Part shown: positions 58,901-64,000 of the stretch, piece by piece
Numbering within the stretch: position 1 is the first letter of the stretch
Layout of the letters: each line of letters starts with the position of its first letter
Assembly: GCF_902635505.1 (NCBI RefSeq)
Contig: NC_045427.1
Span: 258,747,922 to 258,811,921, forward strand
Source: Sarcophilus harrisii
Taxonomy: Eukaryota; Chordata; Mammalia; Dasyuromorphia; Dasyuridae
Direction: 5' to 3'
Length of the DNA: 64,000 nt
Notes under the pieces: model-generated
The model's database searches: none
Told to the model about the DNA's origin: nothing
Seen by the model: only the letters and a program-made list of their open reading frames with translations
Translations under genes and position numbers: made by a program

Positions 58901-61689
58901 TTAGTTGTTGTGAAGACAAAATGAGATAAGATTTATCAATTGCTTTGCAAACTTTATGGAGCTATATAAATACTAATTGTAATTACTGCAATGATAATGA
59001 TTGGGCAGCCTCACCGTTAGCAAGTGCACCAAGTCCTTATTGGCTTCCAGGGGTGGCGCTACCTCCTGCAGTTGGACCAGTTCATTGATGTGGTTGTAGA
59101 GGGCCAGTAGCTTGTGAAAATTCACCTTCCTATCTTCTAGATAGTCGGGCATGGCTTCATGCAGGGAGATCAAGTCTTTGAGGTGTACACCTAGGATAGG
59201 AATCTTGAAGTGGGTACACTCCCCATAGGCTCGCCGGTAGTTGTCATAATTTCTACAGGAGGACAGTAGCTCAGTCATTTCACTAAGTACCTAAGGAGAC
59301 ATGAACATCAAAATCTGCTCAGGTCAGTTGCATGGGGGAGAGAGACAAATGCTGTGTTGTAGTTGGGAAGGACCAGTACATAAAATTTATTTAATGAGGA
59401 GGAAAGAATTGAGGGAGAAGAAAAATAAGAGAGGGATTAGAATGTGAGTTATTTTAGGGCAAGGACCCTGGTTAGCTTTTCTTTCTATACCTGGGTACTT
59501 AGCACAATACCTAGCATATAGTAAGTATCTAATAGATGCTTATTGACTGACCTTATCTTGTGTCATTTGGCTTCCTTTAGATCCCTATATAAATAGGGAT
59601 CCTCATCCCTTTTCTGGATTGAGTTGGGGAGTCAATTTTGATACCAATGGAAGAAAGCTTAGGGCAATGTTCTGTTCTGGGCCTCTTGCCAAGCACCTGT
59701 GGAGTGAAGAGAGTAACACTGACCTTGTTGATTTCATGGGGGACATAGGAACTTGTCTCCTTCAGCCTGGAGATGGAGCTGTGACACAGTCCTCCAATCA
59801 CGGCCATCAAGGTGTTAAAGTTCTGCAGCTGATGGAGTTTCTGTAGTACAACCCCAATAGAAAAGGTGGTGGTTAGTGGCCCTTATCCATCCATCACTCA
59901 GTGTGAGGAGAGCCAGGCTGCTTCCTTCTCCCCTCTCTCCCACTGTTTGTTGCCACAAATTATTTTTACACAAAATGAACACTAAGAATCCATTTACAAA
60001 TTCCTCTGTATTTCCCTCCTCAAATCTTATTTAAGACTCTGGGATATGGAACTAAGATTATATTTCTAAAATGTATGTTGGGATTTCCAATGGCATTTGG
60101 CTTTATGGAGTCAAGTCAGGTTTGACCTGACTTAACCACTAGAGTCCCCTAACAGTGTTTCCTACTGCCTCATTTGGACTCAAACTGGAGTTTCTCCTGG
60201 GGAGGGGGGATACAGATGGTCAGGATGCAATCTCTTTGATTAAATAACCCCCAGCCCCAATTTACATCACCTACACTTATCACCGCATACCTTGAAACTT
60301 GCCAAATAAGCTCCTCAAATATGACAATGGTATTAAAAATCATCTTTGAATACCCAGCAATATGGCAAGTGAAGAATTGTCTCAAAGCCTGGGACATCAG
60401 GTCTCCACTATTGACAGATATTGGCTGTGTGACCCTAGGAAATCTTTTAAAACTCTAGATGATTATCTAAGACTAGAAATTATAGAGATGAGTGCCAACT
60501 CTAATTCTTCTGGAAGTTTCCTAACCCAGTGAAATCACAGGTCAAATACTTAATACAGTTTCTGCCACAAAATAGACTCTCACCAAAGATTTACTGTGTT
60601 GGATTTATTGAACAAACATGAACAGAGTTTCAAGGCTTTGAAATAAACCAGATCTACCTTCACCTTTCTTAAGAGATCAGAAGAATGTGGATTCAGAAGG
60701 TGGAAGGTATATAAAAGACCATTCATAAAGGATGGGGTAGAATCCTCTAGTCTAATATGTATATTTTGAAAAAAAAACACATTTTTAATTAGTTGAAATC
60801 TGTTCTAAGTCTTTTCCTGAGAATTAAAGCAGGTTGTTCAGAATTACTGAGGGCAGGAGCATAGCCATCACTCTAATGATTTATTGAATAGGATAGGGTT
60901 CATTAGCATCAATGTAGTCATCAAAGTGGCAGCTAGGTGGTGCAGCAGATAGCACACCAGGCATGGAGGGAGGAAGATCTAATTCAAATCCAGCCTCAGA
61001 CACTTATTAGTTTTTTGACACTAAATTAACTTTAAATTAATTTGACACTGATTTAACTCTGTTTGCCTTAGTTTCCTCATCTGTAAAATAAGCTAGAGAA
61101 GGAAATGACAAACCATTCCAATATCCGTGCCAAGAAAACACCAAATGGGATCATGAAAAGTCAATCATGCCTAAAAACAACTAAATAACAATAGCTATCA
61201 AAGTTTTTGGGCTTTACAAATTTTATTGATGCTGTTTGTTTTTCACAATATATCCATTTCCAAATTTACCTGCCATTAACCCCTTGTATCAAAAGGAAAT
61301 AATGAAGTAAAACCAATCCAGAGATCAACTGGATTTGAATGCCACAGTAATATGTATCTCTCAACTAAGAAGGAAGTATACTGGATCTTGCTTTCTTGAG
61401 ACTTATGTCCTGCTCCTCCCTGGGCCCCAACTTTTATGGAAAGTACATCTTAGGAGAAAACTAGGAGGACTGGTCATTTCAGAGACCGAGGTCAAGGACT
61501 TGAGTAATCACTTACCTGAGCCACCTTGATGAACTTGATGAAGACTTCAGCCCGTAGCTGTGGGGTGGGACGACTGAGTACCATAAGTTGTACCCATTGG
61601 GAGATGCCATTGCATAAGGCGATGGACCGCTCCATGGTTGGATTCTCTTTCACACAGCTATTCACAATGTAATTTTGATAATCTGAGAA
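37593..61689 (-). CDS. RASGRP1: RASGRP1, C-terminal 572 residues (11 exons; 5' exons outside the window)
   Basis: Exons, in transcript order on the minus strand, are 61689-61516, 59840-59724, 59290-59015, 56613-56533, 53770-53666, 52124-52015, 49057-48913, 47331-47295, 44975-44823, 42161-41779 and 37730-37593. All phases join. The window encodes, in order, the CDC25 RasGEF domain (most of it), a linker, two EF-hands, one C1 zinc domain, a basic regulatory tail and a C-terminal coiled coil. From family knowledge, RASGRP1 exchanges GDP for GTP on Ras. It is recruited to membranes by diacylglycerol through C1 and released from autoinhibition by calcium at the EF-hand, mainly downstream of the T-cell receptor. 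Human RASGRP1 is about 797 aa, so roughly 225 N-terminal residues (REM domain and start of CDC25) should lie beyond 64000. The coiled coil and similarity along the whole tail argue against RASGRP2, 3 or 4. Confidence 0.96.
38835..39030 (+). repeat. MIR-type SINE
   Basis: 'gaggaagatctggattcaag', 'tcagacacttactagctacg' and 'aattgtaaaatgaggggatt' are clear SINE body landmarks, within the last RASGRP1 intron. Confidence 0.8.
39900..40125 (+). repeat. MIR-type SINE with T-run
   Basis: 'ggaaagagcactgactctgg' and 'actagatggtctctgaaatt' mark the ends. A T-rich insertion at about 40021-40040 interrupts the body. Confidence 0.75.
40368..40640 (+). repeat. tRNA-headed SINE with RTE-like tail
   Basis: The head 'gggcagctaggtggaacaat' and tail 'cacaaagagtcagacatggc' followed by AACAA repeats are typical. 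About 50 extra bases ('cagcaactagtgggagtaat' region) lie inside. Confidence 0.88.
40855..40898 (+). repeat. (TG)n microsatellite
   Basis: About 21 TG units with one interruption ('gttgtg'), in a RASGRP1 intron. Confidence 0.93.
40905..41477 (+). repeat. L1 3'-end fragments, sense (plus strand)
   Basis: 40905-41045 carries 'gatggagccatgaattggtc' and 'attctagaaatcaatttgaa'. 41300-41477 carries 'tttgttttggttgactgcac' and ends in an A/T-rich tail. Both parts match marsupial L1 3' regions. The 117-aa open frame at 41108-41461 lies here and is not a gene. Confidence 0.65.
41779..42161 (-). CDS. RASGRP1: RASGRP1 exon, regulatory tail
   Basis: This 383-nt exon encodes about 127 residues: [80 protein letters not shown] and [14 protein letters not shown]. 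It corresponds to the suppressor-of-translocation and basic membrane-targeting region of RASGRP1. The acceptor is 'cttctcttag' and the donor GTACTC is weak. Confidence 0.95.
42549..43190 (-). repeat. Marsupial L1 3' end, antisense
   Basis: It starts with a T-run (reverse poly(A)) and continues 'cccagttacatgtgaaaaaa', 'agtatgcttcaatctatatt' and 'attcacagctgatcatccca', a common reversed L1 3' end different from the one at 1498. Confidence 0.8.
43245..44110. repeat. SINE and L2 fragments
   Basis: 43245-43350 is a degraded SINE ('gaagccagaaagacctaatt'). 43480-43570 is a forward L2 3' end. 43619-43700 is a reversed one ('cacttattagacattcactg'). 43860-44100 is forward L2 ('aatgcttctccccacttctc'). 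Confidence 0.6.
44823..44975 (-). CDS. RASGRP1: RASGRP1 exon, end of C1 domain
   Basis: This 153-nt exon encodes the remaining C1 ligands in [20 protein letters not shown], completing H-x12-C-x2-C-x13-C-x2-C-x4-H-x2-C-x7-C. A low-complexity linker with [18 protein letters not shown] follows. The acceptor is 'gtttacag' and the donor GTAAGT. All C1 zinc ligands are present across the three exons. Confidence 0.95.
45015..45430 (-). repeat. L2 3' region, antisense
   Basis: 'aataccttctatgtgcatgt', 'tgtcctcaaggagtttatag' and 'cacgttctaggcatgaagag' are ordered reversed L2 landmarks just 5' (transcript sense) of the C1 exon at 44823-44975. Confidence 0.8.
45760..46440 (-). repeat. L3/CR1-type LINE, antisense
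   Basis: 'cctctaggctaaatagcatc', 'tgtggtgctcaggacgaaac' and 'actccagataagtagactga' follow reversed CR1/L3 3' sequence. Confidence 0.72.
46508..46680 (+). repeat. (AT/AC)-rich compound microsatellite
   Basis: Alternating purine-pyrimidine sequence of AC, AT and 'atgtat' units. A related tract occurs at about 47015-47060. Short frames on both strands are artefacts of the repeat. Confidence 0.88.
47295..47331 (-). CDS. RASGRP1: RASGRP1 37-nt exon inside the C1 domain
   Basis: The exon encodes [12 protein letters not shown] plus the first base of the next codon. It lies between minus-strand 'cttttatag' and a GTAAAT donor. It supplies the diacylglycerol-binding loop (GVIKQGY) and the third C1 cysteine. 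It was found by frame continuity between the exons on either side. It is too short to appear as an open frame of its own. Confidence 0.93.
48130..48760. repeat. Cluster of three SINEs
   Basis: 48130-48325 is a reversed MIR-type copy ('gatgaggagactgaggaaaa'). 48325-48530 is a forward MIR ('gaattcaaattctacctcag'). 48545-48760 is a forward RTE-tailed SINE ('caggcagttaggtggttaga' to 'aaagaatcagacataataga'). Confidence 0.78.
48913..49057 (-). CDS. RASGRP1: RASGRP1 exon, EF-hand 2 and start of C1 domain
   Basis: This 145-nt exon encodes [40 protein letters not shown] and FCDNCAGF. It completes the loop [12 protein letters not shown]. It then supplies the first histidine and first two cysteines of the C1 zinc domain (H-x12-C-x2-C). 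It ends in phase 0 before GTGAGT. Confidence 0.95.
49330..49985. repeat. Two L1 pieces in opposite orientation
   Basis: 49330-49790 is a reversed old L1 3' end ('catggatcataatttgttta', 'cttccaaattgctttccaaa'). 49790-49985 is a forward ORF2 piece ('atttctgggatatagctaaa'). The change of strand suggests an inversion or two insertions. Confidence 0.6.
49990..51890. other. T-rich unassigned intron sequence
   Basis: T/C-rich on the plus strand with short open frames and no recognised domain. It could be an old L1 5' half in antisense, judging by its place beside L1 pieces, but I see no decisive landmark. Confidence 0.3.
52015..52124 (-). CDS. RASGRP1: RASGRP1 exon, EF-hand 1
   Basis: This 110-nt exon encodes [20 protein letters not shown] and [17 protein letters not shown], the last codon being split. 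The loop [12 protein letters not shown] has D at 1, 3 and 5, G at 6 and E at 12, so it should bind calcium. The following 'VMDKDR' begins the second loop. Confidence 0.95.
52300..52800 (+). repeat. L2 fragments and (CTAT)n tract
   Basis: 'gccatccttcaaaacatagc' and 'ttccaagaacattttctgtc' resemble L2 3' ORF text. A CTAT/CTCT tract spans about 52613-52650. 'cttgaacatagcaagtaatc' near 52758 resembles an L2 end. Confidence 0.5.
53405..53560. repeat. Isolated copy of the 54870-56050 repeat unit
   Basis: 'acatgtatatttcttttttc', then 'gctaccattagacacaaata' and 'ggaaatgcttgttttattcc' give the same order of landmarks as the array units 1.4 kb to the right. It lies just downstream (in RASGRP1 sense) of the exon at 53666-53770. 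Confidence 0.75.
53666..53770 (-). CDS. RASGRP1: RASGRP1 exon, CDC25 to EF-hand linker
   Basis: This 105-nt phase 0-0 exon encodes [18 protein letters not shown] and [17 protein letters not shown]. It has acceptor 'tactctag' and donor GTAAGT. The proline-rich start is the autoinhibitory linker. The end is the first EF-hand helix. Confidence 0.95.
54008..54160 (+). repeat. tRNA-headed SINE
   Basis: 'gcaactaggtggtacagtgg' to 'ccagtcacttaaccctaatt', a complete marsupial SINE head and body. Confidence 0.88.
54330..54725. repeat. Two MIR-type SINEs, convergent orientation
   Basis: 54330-54510 is forward ('gtaaaatggggattaatagc'). 54590-54725 is reversed ('gggacttgcccaagatcaca'). Confidence 0.7.
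54870..56050. repeat. Diverged tandem array of about 170-310-bp units
   Basis: Five adjacent units share, in order, 'acatataaatttctttttt', a C/T-rich block ending 'cccagagatggctac', then 'cattagacacaaatat', a variable AT/AC microsatellite, and 'tatggaaatgcttgttttat' followed by an A-rich stretch. Anchors ('gatggctaccattaga' and variants) lie near 54926, 55233, 55405, 55629 and 55913. A sixth, solitary unit is at 53405-53560. The family is not recognised with certainty. The text loosely resembles part of some marsupial L1 3' ends. Confidence 0.8.
55944..55979 (+). repeat. (AT)n microsatellite inside the array
   Basis: About 16 AT units with two G interruptions in the last array unit. Confidence 0.88.
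56533..56613 (-). CDS. RASGRP1: RASGRP1 exon, end of CDC25 domain and linker
   Basis: This 81-nt phase 0-0 exon encodes [20 protein letters not shown] followed by PRNHKAP. It ends the catalytic domain and starts the linker that in the known autoinhibited structure contacts the active site. It runs from 'gatctgcag' to a GTAAGT donor. Confidence 0.95.
56930..57310. repeat. MIR-type SINE and L2 3' end
   Basis: 56930-57200 is a reversed MIR-type copy ('gatgaagcaactaaggccca'). 57200-57310 is a forward L2 end ('taagctttttgagggcaggc', 'tgataaatgttgattgattg'). Confidence 0.75.
57393..57782 (+). mobile_element. Solo LTR of an endogenous retrovirus-like element
   Basis: A 390-bp segment begins TGTAATGGGCTGAGG and ends AAAACTACA, giving TG...CA ends. 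An AATAAA signal at 57722-57727 lies near the right end, as in LTRs read on the plus strand. I recall similar LTRs as common in marsupial genomes. No internal viral sequence adjoins it, so it is a solo LTR fossil. A target duplication is not obvious. It is antisense to RASGRP1. Confidence 0.75.
57830..58275 (-). repeat. RTE-tailed SINE and MIR, antisense
   Basis: 57830-57985 carries 'tcccatttgccattttcttg'. 57990-58275 carries 'agcactttacaaatattatc'-like MIR end text ('gctaagagctttacaaatat') and 'aaactgagacagattagagg'. An (ATT)n tract lies between at about 58110. Confidence 0.75.
58390..58495 (+). repeat. L2 3' end
   Basis: 'ttctccctgagaccagagac' and 'ggagcttaataaattttcac' are forward L2 terminal landmarks. 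Confidence 0.65.
58599..58757 (-). repeat. tRNA-headed SINE, antisense
   Basis: A T-run at 58599-58621 (reverse poly(A)) leads into 'ggttaaatgacttgtccaag' and ends 'ccactgcactacctagctgc'. Confidence 0.9.
58772..58983 (+). repeat. tRNA-headed MIR-type SINE
   Basis: The head 'agctgtatgattcagtggat' and MIR-type tail 'caattgctttgcaaacttta' mark it. It faces the SINE at 58599-58757 and ends about 30 bases from the RASGRP1 exon at 59015. Confidence 0.85.
59015..59290 (-). CDS. RASGRP1: RASGRP1 exon, CDC25 domain part 3
   Basis: This 276-nt phase 0-0 exon encodes 92 residues including [40 protein letters not shown] and [20 protein letters not shown]. It covers the IP.LG..L.DL signature of the RasGEF fold. 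The acceptor is 'tctccttag' and the donor GTGAGG. A SINE ends about 30 bases downstream of the donor. Confidence 0.96.
59435..59552 (+). repeat. L2 3' end
   Basis: 'agaatgtgagttattttagg', 'acttagcacaatacctagca' and 'agatgcttattgactgacc' are the usual L2 terminus, between two RASGRP1 exons. Confidence 0.85.
59724..59840 (-). CDS. RASGRP1: RASGRP1 exon, CDC25 domain part 2
   Basis: This 117-nt phase 0-0 exon encodes [20 protein letters not shown] and [19 protein letters not shown]. The [16 protein letters not shown] pattern is typical of RasGEF catalytic domains. The acceptor is 'tactacag' and the donor GTCAGT. Confidence 0.95.
60928..61192 (+). repeat. tRNA-headed SINE with RTE-like tail
   Basis: 'ggcagctaggtggtgcagca' to 'ccaaatgggatcatgaaaag' and AACAA repeats. 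A short AT-rich internal duplication ('aattaactttaaattaattt') lies at about 61024-61043. Confidence 0.9.
61516..61689 (-). CDS. RASGRP1: RASGRP1 exon, CDC25 domain part 1
   Basis: This 174-nt phase 0-0 exon encodes [38 protein letters not shown] and [12 protein letters not shown]. Minus-strand 'cttgtcag' precedes it and a GTAAGT donor follows. These are the early helices of the RasGEF catalytic domain. It is the most 5' RASGRP1 exon found here. I found no further exon up to 64000. Confidence 0.94.
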
Positions 61690-61906
61690 CTGACAAGAGA
61701 AATCAGGAATCAGGAAGGTTGTCTTATTTTTAGGAAACACTGTGTTGCATTTGATTGGACGTGCTCTGCCAATAATCAGATTTGTAAAGTGTTTTATAGT
61801 TACCAAAGCTTTTCCTCACAATGGTCGGGTCAGTAATACACATCATCTCCCCAACTTAAACATGCCCCAAATCACATGACACCAAGTTGTTTGTTCTTTC
61901 AAGTAT

Positions 61907-62200
61907 TCAGCTAAATGGAACAGTGGATAGTACACTGGTCTTGGACTCAGGAAAACCTGACTCCAAAACCTAAGTTCAAATCCTGATTTGGATACTTACT
62001 CTAGTTGTATAACTCTGAACAAGTCACTTGACCTCTCTCAGCCTCATAGTCCTTATCTCTAAAATGGGGCTAATAATAGCCTCAGCATCACAATATCATC
62101 AACATCATAAGGTTGTTGTGAGGATCAAATGAGACATAATTTATGTAAAGTACTTTATAAATCTTATATAACTATAAAATACTAGTTATTATTACTATCA
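61907..62200 (+). repeat. tRNA-headed MIR-type SINE
   Basis: 'cagctaaatggaacagtgga', 'tctctaaaatggggctaata' and 'gttgttgtgaggatcaaatg' give head, body and end in order. Confidence 0.85.
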
Positions 62201-62274
62201 CCATGTACTATAGGAACAAAACCTACTTCACTTTGACTCCAAGTTCATAATAATAAATAGTTCACTTTCATTTA

Positions 62275-62660
62275 GAGTTTTAAATGTTTACAATGGACTT
62301 TTCTGGGATTTGCCCAGTTCTTTGGAGTAGGTAGTATTAGCATCATTGTCCCCATTTTACAAATGAGGAAAGTCAGACTCATAGGAATTAAATCTGTTGA
62401 TCCTGGTCACATAGCTATTACTTCTCTGAAGGACTACAACCCAGGTCTCTTGACTTAGTATGATTATCACTGAAGGGACTCTTACCATTACATGATACCA
62501 CTTCCCATAGAAACAGAGAATAACAGAATCTCAGTAGGAAAGGACCTCTGAGGCCATCCAGTCCATTGCATAACTGAGCAATAATCTACCCTGAAAAATA
62601 ATTATCCAGGATAGAGATAATTATCAATATTGTGATTATAAGCTATGTATCCCCTCTAGG
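62275..62660 (-). repeat. MIR-type SINE and CR1/L3 fragment, antisense
   Basis: 62275-62470 carries 'cccattttacaaatgaggaa'. 62515-62660 carries 'aggacctctgaggccatcca', a reversed CR1/L3 end. Confidence 0.68.
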
Positions 62661-62964
62661 CTCTTCTTGATTCCCCCCAATATTAGTGCTCCCTGAAATT
62701 TCTCTCTCTGTTTCTTTCTCTCTCCTCTCTACCTTTCCTTTCTGTCTGTTCTTAGGTCTTTTTTCCTTCCCTCCCTTCCTCTCCTACCCCCTTTTCTCTT
62801 CCTTCTCTCTTTTTCAAAGTACATATATATATGTATGTGTGTGTGTGTATTTATACACAGATGCCTATATATATATTTTTTTTCTTTCTCTCTTTATTTT
62901 CTATATAATTATCTCTAAATATTTTTGAAACTTATCTGTATACATGGTATTTTTCTCCCTCAGC

Positions 62965-63075
62965 ATAAGTATCAGTTTTTTAAGGACAGAGACTATTTCC
63001 TTCTTATCTTTGTAACACTAATGCCGCCACAATGTTTGATACATAGTAAGTGCTATAACTCTTTGATGAACCAAA
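62965..63075 (+). repeat. L2 3' end
   Basis: 'ttaaggacagagactatttc' and 'gatacatagtaagtgctata' are forward L2 landmarks. Confidence 0.7.
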
Positions 63076-63408
63076 ATAAATTTGATACAATGCAGAGAAA
63101 TAAAGTAGTGGGAGCCCCAATAAGGCAAGTCACTTAACTTTCATTCTTCATTTCCCCCATTTGTAAAATTGTGTGTATGTGTATGTGTTTGGCAAGGGGA
63201 AGGGGTGGGCTCAGTGGTCTCAAATGTCTTAGTGTTCTAAATCAATGATCTTATGAGACTATAATTATTTACCTGCTTGAAAACAAATGTCATAGTAAGT
63301 ATTTGAGGCTTAAGTGTATATCCCAGTTTGCTATATGACTCCCTAACACAAAGGTGCCCCTGCTAAATCAGCACCATCAATAGAACGCAGGGTTTTTGCT
63401 TTCTCTAA

Positions 63409-63600
63409 CAGGGGTCCTCAAACTACGGCCCACGGGCCAGATGCGGCAGCTGAGGATGATTATCCCCCTCACCCAGGGTTATGAAGTTTCTTTATTTAAA
63501 GGCCCACAAAACAAAGTTTTTGTTTTTACTATAGTCCGGCCCTCCAACAGTCTGAGAGACAGTGAACTGGCTCCCTATTTAAAAAGTTTGAGGACCCTTG
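63409..63600. mobile_element. hAT-like MITE with 16-bp inverted ends
   Basis: The element begins CAGGGGTCCTCAAACT and ends AGTTTGAGGACCCTTG, whose reverse complement differs at one base. Size is 192 bp. Flanks TTCTCTAA and TGTCTAGC do not give a clean 8-bp duplication. An open frame crosses it but is not a gene. Confidence 0.82.
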
Positions 63601-63649
63601 TGTCTAGCATAACCAATAACTTTTCTAAGGTGTTTATATATTATATACT

Positions 63650-63825
63650 GGAATGGTTTCCATTTCCTTCTCCAGCTCATTTTAAAGATGAGGAAATTGA
63701 GGCACATAGGATTAAGTGACTTTCTCAGGATCGCATAGCCAGGAAGTGAATGATGCTGGATTTAAACACTGATCTTCCTGATTCCAGGTCTGGCACTTTA
63801 CCCACTACACCACCTAGCTGCCTTA
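63650..63825 (-). repeat. tRNA-headed SINE, antisense
   Basis: 'ccatttccttctccagctca' to 'acccactacaccacctagct', a complete reversed marsupial SINE. Confidence 0.9.
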
Positions 63826-64000
63826 CATGTCACATATACAAAGTTTCTAAGTGCTGTTACTGCTGGTATGTGACCAGATGCAATTAAGTGTTGCATTTTT
63901 GGCAGGACTTCACAGGTAAAATTTTGTAAAATGTCATTGACTATAGGAAAAAAGACCCACGACTCATGCACATGCATGTCTACTAGATCTGGGATACCTA

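Overview
The window is vertebrate nuclear DNA and almost certainly metatherian (marsupial). It holds large introns, GT-AG exons and very dense interspersed repeats. The repeats are L2, L3/CR1-type LINEs, marsupial-type L1 copies with their characteristic 3' ends, and tRNA-headed SINEs with a 'cagctaggtgg' head, some ending in an RTE-like 'gagtcagacatgactga' tail. The species cannot be fixed from the sequence alone. No prokaryotic operon, CRISPR array or other genome-defence locus is present.

Two host genes lie tail to tail. FAM98B is on the plus strand, complete in eight coding exons from 3020 to 31454, and encodes 443 residues. It has a GC-rich promoter at about 2830-3019 and ends in a glycine/arginine-rich C terminus. 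RASGRP1 is on the minus strand. Its last eleven coding exons (61689 down to 37593) encode 572 residues: part of the CDC25 Ras-exchange domain, two EF-hands, a C1 domain, the regulatory tail and the C-terminal coiled coil. The N-terminal exons (REM domain and the start of CDC25) lie beyond position 64000. The exon calls come from reading frame, splice sites, phase and remembered similarity to the human proteins. All exon phases join without a break. The 6.1 kb between the two stop codons must hold both 3' UTRs.

Layout: 1-2780 is upstream repeat-rich DNA. 2830-3560 is the CpG-rich promoter, first exon and start of intron 1. 3091-31022 is FAM98B introns 1-7, with several L2 and CR1 copies and a large old L1 in intron 6 that carries a nested younger L1 with a 19-bp target duplication. 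31023-37592 is the last FAM98B exon and the convergent 3' regions. 37593-61689 is the RASGRP1 exons, with an unusual diverged tandem array in one intron (54870-56050), a solo LTR (57393-57782) and an inverted SINE pair next to an exon. 61690-64000 is RASGRP1 intron with SINEs and a small hAT-like element.

The two genes have no known joint function. FAM98B belongs to the tRNA-ligase complex. RASGRP1 is a calcium- and diacylglycerol-controlled Ras activator of lymphocytes. No undescribed biological system was found. The most interesting items are repeat architectures and a few candidate regulatory features.
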